Assembly: GCA_964036665.1 (NCBI GenBank)
Contig: OZ038529.1
Span: forward strand, 4,464,001 to 4,528,000
Direction: 5' to 3'
DNA from: Gordius sp. MW1
Lineage: Eukaryota; Nematomorpha; Gordioida; Gordea; Gordiidae
DNA: 64,000 nt
Part shown: positions 21,754-34,977 of the stretch, one piece after another
Layout of the letters: every line of letters starts with the position of its first letter
Numbering within the stretch: the stretch's first letter is position 1
The notes under the pieces: generated by a model
Told to the model about the DNA's origin: nothing
Databases searched by the model: none
What the model saw: the letters and a program-made list of their open reading frames with translations, nothing else
Made by a program: the position numbers and the translations under genes

Positions 21754-24700
21754 TTAAACTACAAACGAAATACAAACAGCAATCATAATTATCCAAAATA
21801 TTTTATAACCCATTGAAAATGTTTGAATTCTTAACATATTAGCTATTTCTCCTATTAAATTGCAACGAAATCTTTTGGTTTTGAATCTATCATGAAACAT
21901 AAATATTAATCATATAAAAATATTGCTGTTTAAACATTTTGCAATTTTTGGTTATATATTAGGATTAGCGATATATTTAACATTTTTTTAATAAAGAAAA
22001 ACTAATAATAAAAGGTCCCAGAATAGCTCAAAAATATTAGATGCCCTCAACTTATTAAATTTATAAAAACTATCAAACTAAAAGTGTTATAAGTGGGCCT
22101 ACTTCACATCTATATTATAAGTTGCTCACTTTTTAGAGCCGTATCCAACCCATGCCATTTGTGTATGAAAAAGTAGGTGTGCTTTTGTGCAGAGGTGAAG
22201 CATTTGTACACGCCGTAATCTCTTTCCTCGAGCGGTTTAATGGTTAATTTGGAACCAAACGTACCATGGATAACGGAGTTGGGAGGCATACGGTCTGTAC
22301 CATTAACACCTTCTGTAGCAATTTTCCTCCACTCAATGAGCAGCACCTTTTTACTCGGGGTTTCAACTTTTTTCTTTCCTTTGCCCGTCCTTTTTTTAGT
22401 TGCATTACCTTTTTTCATCGGACATTCTAACGTTTTCTTGCTTCCCCGTGGCACGTATAACGCGATTGGGGCTATGAAAGATTGCCTTCCTTGCAGGGAT
22501 AAAGTTTGCTTCGACGCCACTTTGGAACCAATAAGTTTCGAATTGGTGTTATTCAAAAGTATTGAATCTGCGGGTAACATATATTTATTAATTCATGGGC
22601 GTAGCCACTGAAGGCAGGGAGGGTCGGCTACCCTCCTCTAAATCCAATTTCTTTTGAAATTTATTAAAATTATGGCTAAGATTTCAAAAAATGATCATTT
22701 TTCCCCTCCCTAAATCATACCCCTTTCTTATTCCTTTACTGGCTACGCCCATGTATTAATTTAAGGTTCAAGAAGTGTTATGAGTAAATTAAATACACGA
22801 TATGTTAACTGATTTTAATTGAAATTATAGATTATTTTGAAACTATAAAAATCTTTCAATACACCAAATTTTTGTAACTTTTTTACTTGGCACTAGTGCA
22901 AATTCTTCAACAATCTCTTTCGTCATTAGCTCTACATTAAGGAGGGAAACGGCCCGTAAAAATGTTCTCAGCTTAAAAACGCCCGTTCTCGTGCTGGAAG
23001 GGAAATCAGATTCAGAAGAATCGCAATGATAAGCGGAACCCTGATTGGTACATCTATTTACGTCTTTCCCCGAAATATTTAATTCGATCGGAGCAGCTCC
23101 TGTTCGGTTTTCCCCTCTGGTTCCATATAATTTACAAGACACTCGTCTTAGTGAATGTTCTTTGTTTTTCTTCGCAATTTCTTTGCGAGCTAAGAATAAG
23201 AATTAAGCGTCGAATTTTTAAAATTAGGAATTACTTATGAAAGATCATTTAATTGTATTAATAGCATTTTTATGGTGTAGTTTAAAAAAGTATTATTGAT
23301 ACATATATAAAGAAGATATTTGAGGATAGCTCTAATTACAACCTTTTATTGGATTAAAGACTTTAAAATATGCACATATGTGCAGTGTCGTTTACTTCAT
23401 TACCAGCACATTATTGATTTAAATAATTAATTATTGCACTGAATAAAGAATACAAAGTTAGTCTAAATGGACAGTATCATTTACAACTAAAACAAATAAA
23501 AAAATCTTGTCGATTTAAAAAATTAATGGAATTCTTCGTTGAAATTCATGTTACCTAAGAAAGGGGTCAAGTATTCTAAAACCAAATAGTATCGATTGTT
23601 TATCTTGAGTTTTGAGCTTTTGGAGAAACATTTATACAAACCCAAGGTGGATAAATCAACTTTAATTATTTTTAAGCTATTGCCCTCGTTGTCGTATTTG
23701 GAAGAATTCATCGGGCAACCCAATTTGATCCACGAAATTTGGCTTGACGGCTTTCCTTTCTTAATTTTATTTTGTTGAGAGTTGCGGTGACATTTTAATT
23801 CGAACGGCTTTCCAAGCGTGGCCATTAGAGGTATAGCTTGTATGATTTTAGGCTTAAGCTTAAAGTCCGCGGTGTTAATTTCTAGTTTAAAATAATGGAA
23901 AATTACAAAGTAAAAATTAAGATTATGATATTTAAAACCTAGAATTGAATGAATATTAAAACTTACATTCAGAAACCTAATGTTGGTGGTGATCCAGTTT
24001 TAGACATGTATTGTGATAATTTAAGTGTACTTACTCGATCTTATATTCATAAAATCAAAAACAACATACCCTAAACTTTTTATAACCGATTTTTATTTGC
24101 AATCAAACCTAAAGAAAAAATTGCTATTGGTCGCATTGGAACGAAATTAAAAAACAACTTTACAACATTGTGTTACATAACCAATCATTTCCCAAATCCC
24201 CCCCATAATTCTTAAATATTTAACAGAATTATGATTATCAAAATTTTTAAGTTACCAAAACCCCAGGGATTAAAGCCGCCCGTATAATTGAAGGGGTTAG
24301 CGGCTGGCGGGGAAAGATTTATATCTTCGGGGGGCCAATCCCAATCTTTTCCAGTTAACGGAGGTTGGAAAGGCATGTCATCATCCATTTTAAAATCGTT
24401 AAAGTCACTGGGTTGTGACATATCGGCTCCTAAATATGGATTTTTGGCAAAAGTGTCCAACGGCATTTTGGGAAATTGAAAAAAGGGTTTTTTAAAAAAA
24501 TCCTTGTTCCAGCCTGGTTGTGAATTGAACAGGAGCACCTCTAATTTAACTAAAACTTGACCATTTTGGGAATTTATGCATCTGTAAGTTCCGAAATCTC
24601 TTATTTTCGCCCTCTCTATCCGTAAAATAGCTCCTGGGATGAAAGACTTTTTTCGCTGCTCTGGTGTAATCTGGTAAATAAAAGGGGAAAAGTTAGTTAA

Positions 24701-27700
24701 ACTTATTAGGAATACTTGTAATTTTTTGAACTTTGATATTTTTTTAACCTTGTTAAGGAAATGGGGAAAGTTACTTAAATTTATTAGGGATTTTTATCAG
24801 TAGTTTAATCGTTTTTTTCGATAATATATTAGGAATTCCACTTTGAAATTGTTGCCAAATTTGCCAATTTATGTTCCGCTAAACTAAAACAAATGTTTAG
24901 CGTATTCTATTATTCTTGTTCATTTAATTTAATATATCAAATTCATATATATCTTATCTATAGATTATTCTTATATTTTTTGACATTTCGTAGTTATTTG
25001 AATTTTTCAATTTTACCTTTCCTTTTCCTTTGCGTTTATTACCAATAGTTCTGGGGCGTTCCCAATTCAAGGAAGATTCCTTCAGATTTTTGGCCGTTTC
25101 TTTACCAATCATTTTGAGGCAATTTTTAGTTAAACTGCCACCGGGTCTCAGGGCTTGCCATTGTTTGTTGGATGAATAATCTGTTTGCGCCGACCAGGTC
25201 TCGAAATAATTTTGTCGACCACTTTTAGGACTTAATTTATCTTTTAAAAAAATATATAAATATATTAAAAATTCTGATTTTAATGATATTTCTGGCTTAT
25301 AATATGGCTAAAATGGTTAAATATTTTTACTTTGTATAATTTGATTTATAGCAGGTTGCGTCTAGCCATATTCTTAATTCGTTTATTAAAGGATAACAAC
25401 AAACAACACAAAACTAAGGAGTAAAATAAGTGTTTAATTGTAAATTCGTTTACTTTAAGAATATTAGAAATACAGGAATTAAAGTTCTAATCTACAAAGA
25501 ATTATTTGTCGACCATCTTTTAAGAAATTCCTTAAATATTTTAAGATAAAACTCCTTCGATGATTTATCACACAGGCAGTAAGTCAATAAAAATGAGTGT
25601 AATTCGTTGGTTAAAAATGAAAAACCTTGTGGCATGAAGGTCGAAACTAAGGTGGACAAATTTTTGCCCTTGGGTAGGAGGACGTTAAAGCTGTATTTTT
25701 TGACTTTGCCCTTACACCCGAAGCGTTTGCAAACGTAGATTCCCACATCTTTCATCGCAAAATGAGGGAAACTAAGTTCGGTCTTATTGACGGGTAAAAT
25801 TTTTTTCGCAGGAACAGGAAATAATTTCCACCATTCCAAAGAGCCATCCGTTTTATTGTATTGGCACCTGTTGAATGATAGTAAGATTTACTACTTTTAG
25901 TGAGAAATTGCAAATTAAAAATATGTTTTACCAAATAAATATTAGCTACAAATGTAACGATGTAAGTTTCTGCTCAATACAAATAATATAAGATTAAATG
26001 AGGCTCAACGGTATATTATTCAATCTAAAGTTGTCTTTTAAGACCGTTCGAAGAATACTTTAAACCTAGATGCAAAGTCCAAGCTAAATAGAGGTCAGAT
26101 TTGTTTAAATTTATTTGCCCGAATCAGGTCCGATACGATTTTTTAACTCAATTTCCCGCCCGAGCCCGCCCGAACCCTTCTAAGTGTCCGCCCGACCATG
26201 CCCGAATCATCAGCGCTACCCAAACTGCCAGGCTCGTAATGATGATTTTTCATATTCTGAATAGTAATTCTATCATATTTTTCAATAATTTAATACATTT
26301 AATACAATTAATTAAAGAGGTGACAAAATAATAGACGAAGACAAATTAATATGATATAAGGAAAAAGATCATTAAGCCAGAAATGCCCGAATCTTGTTCG
26401 GGTGCCCGTCCGGGCCCGCCCAAAAATCTAAATTTCTGACATTTGCCAGGTCCGGCCAGGCCCGTGGACGGGCGGGCAAGGTCAGGCAACAAGCCGGGCC
26501 GGGCTTATCTGGATTCTAAACCTAAATTGAATACTTCCACACTAATGTTGGGTTTTGTTTGGCCAACCTTATGTTTAGTAGATTAAACATAAATGACCAA
26601 ATATTTTTTGGTCATTTTTCTAAGTGGCATAAAGAGACAAAGTTTTTTTGGTCCAACCTTTGGTTTGTATGTCTATTCTACTAAAACCAAAGGCTGACCA
26701 AACAAAACCCAGCCGTTTTTACAACACGTGTATCTGCCATCCAAAAACTATTGCATTTTTGTGGAAAAAGGCGAGGTACAAAATCACTTAAATTCTTCCT
26801 ATTCCCACTTTCATGTGTACATTATATTAGGTAACTATCGGTCAACTAATATCCTAATGAAACAAAGGGCACTCGACATAGCAAAAAATAAAATCAGACA
26901 AAAATTGAAACATGTTTTGAAATTTGGAAATTACCAAAAAAAAAATTGATTTAGCATAAATCACAGCTCTAAATAATGGAAATATTTTGTGTTAAAATTC
27001 TTTAATATACCATAAAAGGTCTGTTACTTTATACTAACTGGACTTCCTAATGTGGCATATTCTACGTTAGTGTCTCGAGGCATAAGGTTTAGTCCTTTGC
27101 CTAAATCCAAATCCACTCCCATTTTATTGATGTCGCAAAGTTTTACCGTAGTTTTATTCATCTTCTTAGATGGTTTCGATTTGATTTTAACCAGCGGATA
27201 AATTTCTAACAGTAAAAATAATTAAGAAAAAGCATTAATTAGGAAGCATTGAAGAAAATAAGGTAATAATTTGTTTGAGATTTTGGAAGCGACATCAAGT
27301 AGAAGAGTGCTAGGCTTAGCAAAGATGGGAGGGGGGAGCTTGATTACATTTTAGGGAGCAGAAAAATAATCATTTTTTAAAATGATTACTTATAACTTTT
27401 TTTGTAAATATATATGTATTTTTGAATTTTTGGAATGGGGATGGCGTAGCAACTGCCCCTATTTGCCTCCCACTCACTGCACCGTTTTGGAGCGCTGGCA
27501 AATCTTATGATTGTATTATAAGATTTCTCATAATAGCAATTTCTTAAATGTAGGTATAATAAAAATTGTTGATAGCTGTGGTTTTAAAAGCGTTCCAAAA
27601 TAAATTCAAATAAAACCCTTTATCCACCCAAAGCAAGTATATATTTTAGTAATATTTTTCATCAACAATGTTTTGTAGCTGTTAATTGTGCAAAATTGAT

Positions 27701-28858
27701 GAATTATTGATAAACACCTACGCCTAGTCAAATTTGCGTGTAAATGGGGGAGGGGGTAGCAAATTGTTTTGCGATATTTAAGCTATAATTTTCCAATGAT
27801 AAAACAATTTTTAACAGGGCAATTGCCCTCCCTGCCACCCCTAGATGACATCGATCACTCAGCTAAAAAGGTATTCATTATTGTTGTTGTAGCATATGTG
27901 TTAATTTTTCATAAATTTTTTTACCTTATATTTAAGAAGACTAAAACCCTCTAAGTTTTAAAAACATTCTTATTGATTTTTTAAATGCAAGCACCAAGTT
28001 TTAGAGGCGTAAAGAGGTATTTTAATAAATCATGATTTTAAAGAACATTAGACTGCATGGGCGTAGCTAAAGGGGGGGGGGGTTTCAATGCAAAAACCCT
28101 TAAAAATTGAAAAAAACAATATGTTTTGCCCCCCCCCCTAATTAAACTTCTAAACGTTCCCCCCCCCCCTCCTAATCCAAAACCTGGCTACGCCCATGTT
28201 AGACTGCGCTGACCCATCTTAATGCTGTAACAGATTCAAACGTGACTATTTATTTTTTATAAATTATAAAACGAAAATGTTTAATATTTATTATTTTACA
28301 CACCCTCAAACATCCCTAAATGTTAATTAAATATATTATTAGAAATTATAATTCTACAAAGCTTATGTCTAGACCGTTAATTTAGGAAAATTTTACAAGT
28401 TTAAATAAACGTAAACTATTGTTCCAAAATTTTTATATATACTACAAACACTATTAAGTAATACGATATTAATTAAATAAAAATTTTACTTTTCACTTCC
28501 CCCAACGTTAGAGTAAAGGTTTTGGCAGGGGCCGTAATGTTTTTATCCGGAGTTAGGACTAAGCAAGAGTAAATTCCTTCATCATTTTTAGCGAAATTTG
28601 GAATTATTAAAGTTTCATTGTAATGACCAATCGTACGAGTTTTCGATTGTAAACCAGAAGCCACTATGATTTTCTTCGATTTGCCCTGGATTAATTCGCG
28701 CCACCATCTAATCTTTAGATGGAGCGCTTTAAATTTTTCGTGAAAGCTACAATTCAAGCTTATATTGGTTCCCGGTTTTGCTTTAGAAACGAATGCCCTG
28801 AACGGACTTTCTTTTTTAGAGGGCTTGGGTAGATGTGGCTTCTTTGTCAACTCCTTGG
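21754..28858 (-). CDS. Multi-Ig-domain surface protein, 5' end missing, C-terminal anchor
   Basis: Nine phase-compatible exons on the minus strand: 28858-28490, 27205-27028, 25867-25626, 25240-25017, 24670-24256, 23881-23555, 23189-22887, 22567-22130 and 21851-21754. Together they give about 864 residues. Ig-like folds show the strand-B Cys, core Trp and a D-x-G-x-Y-x-C-type strand F. Fold 1 has LNCSF, IRWWRE and NDEGIYSCLV; fold 2 has SIKCQY, LEWWK and KDVGIYVCKR; fold 3 has TKNCLK, LNWER and RDFGTYRCIN; fold 4 has ELKCHR, ISWIK and STLGLYKCFS; fold 5 has TLECPM, IEWRK and RDYGVYKCFT. A Pro/Asp-rich insert with DWDWPPED follows fold 3. The last exon encodes YKIFWIIMIAVCISFVV at the extreme C-terminus, either a transmembrane anchor or a GPI-addition signal. 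No signal-peptide exon was found upstream. One donor (25626, GTTTTT) is weak. The role is probably adhesion or recognition; I do not recognise a named family. Confidence 0.82.
22594..22753. mobile_element. CATGGGCGTA MITE with perfect 8-bp duplication
   Basis: Flanked by TATTAATT at 22586-22593 and 22754-22761. It lies in an Ig-gene intron, and its edge is only 25 bp from the acceptor AG at 22569-22568. Confidence 0.93.
26089..26518. mobile_element. hAT-type MITE with CCCG-rich subterminal repeats
   Basis: The ends are TAGAGGTCAGAT and the reverse complement of TAGAATCCAGAT. The flanks are AAGCTAAA and AACCTAAA, a 7-of-8 duplication. Both subterminal zones are rich in CCCGxxCCCG and GGGCCCG words. 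It lies in the 27028-25867 intron of the Ig gene. Confidence 0.8.
26543..26727. mobile_element. AACGGCTGGG-family MITE, left end deleted
   Basis: The right end reads CCCAGCCGTTTTTACAACAC. The left end lacks the GTAAAAACGGCT part and starts near TAATGTTGGGTTTTG. No clear target duplication. It follows another hAT MITE in the same Ig-gene intron. Confidence 0.7.
28056..28198. mobile_element. CATGGGCGTA MITE with perfect 8-bp duplication
   Basis: 143 bp, flanked by TTAGACTG at 28048-28055 and 28199-28206. The inside holds G9, C9 and C8-type runs. It lies in the first recovered intron of the Ig gene. Confidence 0.94.
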
Positions 28859-29590
28859 CTAATACTATAATACAAATGCATTATAATGGTGGTGGCTTAA
28901 ATTGTATAAAGTGTTGAGTTTAATCTATTATTACATAGAGAGAAAGAAAATTTTAAAAAGTAATGTTTATAACTTTAAATCAAAAATATAATTTATTGTA
29001 AACTATGATGCACCCATACTTATGAAAATATCGAAGCAAAATGATTTAAACCTGTTAGTACACTATTTGCATTTTAAAGATCATAAATAACGAAATTAAC
29101 TAAGCATATAAAATATATTTGTAAATTGGGATAAATTTTTTTAAAGTATATATGAAAAGTACGTAAATATTTAATACAAGCCAAGTTATTTAAAAAAATA
29201 ATAATGTAAGGTGACAATTTTAATGCTGAATAATATACCTATCACCAAAAGGAGGTAAATGGGAATTATACTCCTTCTGTTCATTTTTATTATAATTTGT
29301 ATATGGAAAATTAAAGGTCAATTAATAAGGGAATTAAAACATTTCTCTAAATTTAAATCTTTAATATGGTTTAGTAATACCGCACGTCTTTTTAGAACGT
29401 TCTAGTTCTATTTAATAAAAGGCTTAGTTTATAATATAGTCTAGTAATCTATATTGAAAAACATACTTGATGATGACTTTGATAATATATTATTTTAAAA
29501 ATTAATATACCACGACTAAGCAAACGTTAATATGGCAAATGTAAATTATATATATACATATAAATGTATATTGCAAAATTGTATTGCATA
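28859..29590. other. Probable 5' intron of the Ig gene
   Basis: AT-rich. The phase-1 acceptor at 28860-28859 requires at least one upstream exon, but I found no convincing signal-peptide exon in this stretch. Confidence 0.4.
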
Positions 29591-29744
29591 TAGAGGCCTG
29601 CAAAATCGATTTCTCTGAGGCTCGGCCCGAGCCCTGAATTTTAATAATTATTATAGAAATTTTTATAAAGCAAAATTTTGGTAAAATTTTTTATTGAAAA
29701 ATGAGACTTATACAAAATTATATTTCTATAATTAAACTATTTTC

Positions 29745-29991
29745 ATGGAAAAAGACACAAGCATCAAATATGTCCGCATCTATTAGTTCTTCGCTTTTCA
29801 CAAATGCTTTTTTCAATTTTTCTAAATTTCCTTTTTCCAGGACTACTTTGCAGCATTCATGCTTTTGATCATGAGTGTTCCCTATTAATCATTATCAAAA
29901 CTAACATTAATTAATTGCCTCATGTACAAGAATTCTATGATAACATATACTTACAGTTTTTACAAAAAACAAAATCAATTTTCTTACCCAT
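29745..29991 (-). pseudogene. hAT transposase N-terminal (BED-finger-like) remnant
   Basis: An ATG at 29991 starts MGKKIDFVFCKNC. A GTAAGT donor after 29955 and an acceptor at 29883-29882 join it in phase 1 to a piece reading THDQKHECCKVVLEKGNLEK and KSEELIDADIFDACVFF. The C-x2-C...H-x4-H/C spacing is like a BED zinc finger. The rest of the transposase is absent. Confidence 0.55.
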
Positions 29992-30000
29992 ATTCATATA

Positions 30001-30330
30001 CAGTCAAAACCGTTTAATTGCAAAGCCTCGGGCCTGAGAAAAAATTCGCGATTAACCGATATTTCGCGATTAAACGATGGAAATAAAAGTATATGTACAT
30101 TATATTATATTCATTTCTTACGCTTCGCAATAAAACGATATTTTATATAATTATCTGGTTGATTTAAGGACTCGAAAATGTTTGTGAATTTCCGATATTG
30201 TATTATTAAGCGATTTGTCAATAAACGATGTTTTTGTTAATATTATCGTTTAAAAAAACAATAAGGCGGTTAACTTCGCAATTAAAAGATTTTCGCGATA
30301 ATCCGATTTGCGATTAAGAAGTTTCGACTG
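30001..30330. mobile_element. pogo/Tigger-like MITE inserted at TA
   Basis: The ends are CAGTCAAAACCGTTTAATTG and the reverse complement of CAGTCGAAACTTCTTAATCG, with TA on each side (29999-30000, 30331-30332). The inside is built of GCGATTAA(A/C)CGAT repeats. CAGTC ends with TA duplication are the Tc1/mariner-pogo hallmark. It is nested in the 29591-30704 hAT. Confidence 0.8.
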
Positions 30331-30821
30331 TACATATAAAAACCTTTTCAATATTTCACTTTTTCCTTTAAAGTTTTGTTTTACTTTAAAAATTATTTTT
30401 GAACATTTTTAGCTATATACTATAGGTAGATTTCTTTTTACCTCCATACTCAATTTTTGGTATATTTATTTAAAATAATAATTATCAAAACTTAATTAGT
30501 TGAGTAATAGATTTGTTCAACATTCATTCTTTTCGCGCTAGACTACTTAGACTACTACTTCTGATTTCAGTCCTGCTTTTTATTAATTAGGCCCGGCCTG
30601 GCCCGGAATTTTAAAAATTCAAAATTTAAGGCCCGAGCCCGGCCCGTTCGGGCTTTGGCTTTTCCGTGCCGGGCCGGGATTCGAGCCGCCTGTGCAGGTC
30701 TCTAATTGTATATATGTGGTGAGCAATTATTGAAGTTACTTTTGAAATGGAACTAGTTTATGTATCCAGTCTTTTATTATTAGAAATTATATAATAACTT
30801 ATGAAATTATAAACTACATTG

Positions 30822-30984
30822 CATGGGCGTACCCAGCATTGGAATTCGAGGGGGGCAATAATGATTTAGGGAGGGGAAAAATTATTTTGAAATTTTAGCC
30901 ATAATTTTAATAAATTTCAACAATTTTTTTGGATTTAGAGGGAGGCAACCACCCTTCCCTGCCCATCCCCTGACTACGCTCATG
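30822..30984. mobile_element. CATGGGCGTA MITE
   Basis: The ends are CATGGGCGTACCCAG and a TACGCTCATG variant. The flanks CTACATTG and TTACATTG match in 7 of 8 positions. Confidence 0.88.
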
Positions 30985-31320
30985 TTACATTGTATTTTTG
31001 ATTTATGAATTGGGCATTTTAGACAGCTTAGGCTAATAATAATTTTTATAAAAGTTTTTTATATATGATGATTGCCAATGGTAGTGATTTTAAAGATTCT
31101 ATACGTTAAAACCGATAATTGAGTCATTGGCTCACTATATAAGCAAAGAAAATATTTGACATTTAGGTACGAACCAATACTAATACAATACAAAATATAA
31201 GCTAACAAAGTTTTAAAATTGTTTTTGTTATTTTTGAAGACAAATATTTATTGCATTCTTATATATACTAAATAAAGCAGGTATATGTTTTAGACTTTAA
31301 TAAGATTTACAAATGTCATA

Positions 31321-31707
<387 letters not shown>

Positions 31708-31853
31708 CAAATTTCCTCAAAAAATCACTCAAGCACACTGGAAATATTTATTAAAACAACGCGATTGTATAATTTGCATTGTATATACAAGCTTTTTACA
31801 CGGAAATTATAAAATTATAAATAGCTTTATTTTTGACAGAATCCATCCTAATT

Positions 31854-34800
31854 TTAGACATCAAAATCATTGGTCCATGATCCGCAACGTGGAAAATTAA
31901 TTGGTGGTTTGTTATAGTCATGTAGTTCTCCAACTTGAAATAATACAGCCATCCCGGCTAGCAAATGAAACCCCAAGTGACAATGGAACAACCAAAAACC
32001 TTAAATAATATTTTAAAAACTAAATCTTTCAAAATTATAAAATTTTATGGGGGGGAGGGCTAGTTAAATAGTGGTTCTAAAAACTTAAAATATTACGAAT
32101 AATATTGTAAAATTCATTTAATTCAGGCATACTGATGATGGATACCAAAATAATGATTTTGCCATTTACCGGGGTTGTCAGCCTTGAATCTAATAATTCC
32201 ATAACCGCCAGTTGGCAGAGCCAAAGTGTCTTTATAAATTGGATCCGTCAAATTACGCTTAAGAAGACCCGATTTGTCCATTTGCTTTACCTATAGTATA
32301 AAACAATTTAGACTATATGTATATAAAGTTTTAACATTTTATTATAGAAATGGATGAAGAATATGAAAAGTTAAACCATATTTTAATTATTATTATTAAA
32401 TAATATATTAAAAAGTGCATATGGTCAACTTTTACAATATCTAAATACAAGTAGATTTTACCTAATAAAGATTTTTTAAAAATAAAAAATAAAAAAAAAA
32501 TTAAAAAAAATGGTTGTAAATAAATGTGTTAACACAATAGGTGTAACGTTGCACTTTGCATGGGCGTAGCCAGGGGGTAGCAGGAAGGAGCGGCCGCCCC
32601 CTCTAAATCAAGATATTTAAAAGTTTAATATATTTTTATGGCTAAAATTTCAAAAAATGATTATTTTGTCCCTCCCTAGAGCCTTATTGTCCAACCCCCC
32701 CCCCCCTATATCATTGCTATGCTCATAACACTTTGTCTCAAATCTTGCGACATATTTGACCAAATTATCAAGAATTTTATTATAAATATTTGAAAATTTC
32801 CTGCGATCTGTCCCACAGTCTCATAATAAGTGGTACATTGGAGATCTGAATTATAACTTTTTACGAAACCTGAAGACTTCTTGACTAGAAATTCAATAAT
32901 AGTTGAGTTGGTTAAAATTTTTCGTGCAGAAGTGGGGATAAAATTAGGTTTTATACTTATAATGTCCGTAGTTGTGGCGCACAGCCCTTTCTGATTTTTA
33001 TGTTTTAATAAAATATATATAATTAATCTGTTACATTCTTAACTTGGCGACTTATGGTTTAAAAATAAAACTTGATTCTTCCTTCGGACATCCAATAAAC
33101 CCCTTTGTAGCCGAACTATTTACCCAAAACTGGCAATATCCGCCTCTTGATAAAACTCCTACAAATAATTTATTATAAATCGTCTAATTTGTTAAATATC
33201 TAGTCCCGTGTGCATCTAGTTTATTATTAATTATGATTCAAGAACCCTTAAAATTTAAGCGCCTTCCAAGCCCTTTTTTTAAAATCGTTTTCGTGCCAGG
33301 ACCCTGTAATGGGGCTCGTTCTCATCCACTTACAGGGCTAGCTTTTAGGCCCGTCCAAATATTCTATAACAATTTGAAAGAGTGTAAAATAAAATATTAA
33401 TTGCTATGCAATTTATGGGCTCGTTTTTAATTGTCCTGCCTTGTCCTGTCCTGTCCAACATGTAATTTTTAAATAATGCCGTGGAAACTTATACGTGTTT
33501 TTAATGACTGTGTGTGGTTATTTATATTTCCTTCGCAAATACACTAGCACACGACCGCTGATTAGCTTTCCTTTTCTCTCACCCTAGCCAAATTCCATAA
33601 TTGTTTTTGTGCCCGCCTGATTACCTTTATTATTAATGAATTTCTTTAGGCAACTTTTCTAGGTAGTTGCTATCTATCGAATAATTGTGGCTGGCTAAAT
33701 GATTTCCTGAAAATTATCTATTCTTCATTCTAAAAATTTTAACCTATATAGATAGCATCGTTTACCCCTACCAAAAAATAATTTCGTTAGGTTTTAAGCT
33801 TAAACCTGGGAGCTCCCTATCGGAATTTTCAATCATATTTTTAAATTAAAATTTAGTCGTTGATCAAATCATCATTGAAATTTTTGACCCCTTTCCCTTA
33901 AATTTAAATCTTGACTAGGCCCATGTGCATACCAAATCCAAAAAGTATCATAATATCCTATGATTTTGGGAAATATTACTTGTTCAAGTGATGTCGTATT
34001 TCCCAGTTTTTCTTGGCCCAACACGGCAAAAGCGTTGCCATGTAAATGGAATGCATGTATGTTATTTCTACTGGCATCTTGTCCTTTAGAATGTTTGATT
34101 TAGTCATAATTATAACAAAAATTTTCATGTTACATAGAACTGAATTTATTCTAATTTTTTTAATTAAAACACATAATAAGATTGGGGCGAGCAAGTTACA
34201 ATTGCTATCCCCCCCCCCTATAGATCCTTCAAATAATTCAGAAAGTTTGTTAAGATAAAAAATTACAATCAATCCCCACTTACCCTAAAGATATAAAAAT
34301 TTTGCTCAGCTCAGCATAGATAACTGCAAAATCACTTTTTTCAACCCGAACATGACCCGACCAAAATTTTTAAAAATTTACCCGAATCCGACCCGAAAGC
34401 ATTTTAAAAATTTTCAACCCAAACCCGACTCGAAACCATTTTAAAATTTTAACCCGAACCCGACCCGGTTTGAAAGCGTTTAAGATTTTTAACTGTTCGG
34501 GTCACCCGTGCAGGTATCTATATCTAGCTTAGCTCTTAAAATTCTAAATACAGCCGCCATAAAAATGGTTTATAACCACGGATACCTTCATCTAAAATAA
34601 CTATTTCTACGACGTCGCCCAATGCAATTTTGTACATATTGATACAATCGCAAACTTGGGTAGAACATTCTGGATTTTGTTCCAACGTACAAAACATTTC
34701 CCCTGGTATATCATCAAATTGAGTCAAGATGGGAGAGGGTGGGTGAGCGAATGAAATGTTATTTATGTTTGGGTATCCTATAATAAAATGACATGACAAG

Positions 34801-34977
34801 AATTTAAAATTATAGCTTACGGTCGCCTTCAAAACTCCCGACAAAGAAATAAAATGTTTTAGTGACTGGTGGGAGTGGCTGATTATTGAGATGGATCCGT
34901 TTATAAGATGTCAATTCCGTTAGCTTAACATATTTGGAATTTGTGTTGAAATCTGGCAAAAACACTGGATTCAAGAT
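31854..34977 (-). CDS. Multicopper oxidase exons: C-terminal cupredoxin with copper motifs 3-4
   Basis: Five exons with matching phases: 34977-34821 (LNPVFLPDF...[11 protein letters not shown]), 34777-34586 ([30 protein letters not shown]), 34083-33980 ([17 protein letters not shown]), 32290-32170 (GLLKRNL...[22 protein letters not shown]) and 31999-31854 ([16 protein letters not shown], ending NDFDV then stop). The 43-nt intron 34778-34820 is one of the short class. Copper ligands look intact, so the enzyme is probably active. Confidence 0.92.

Larger units (their letters stand above)
29591..30704 (-). mobile_element. hAT element with GGCCCG subterminal repeats
   Basis: The ends TAGAGGCCTGCA and TGCAGGTCTCTA are inverted repeats. 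The flanks ATTGCATA and ATTGTATA are a 7-of-8 duplication. Subterminal zones contain GGCCCGAGCCC and GGCCCGGCC. It carries a transposase N-terminal remnant on the minus strand and is itself interrupted by a pogo-like MITE at 30001-30330. Confidence 0.85.
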
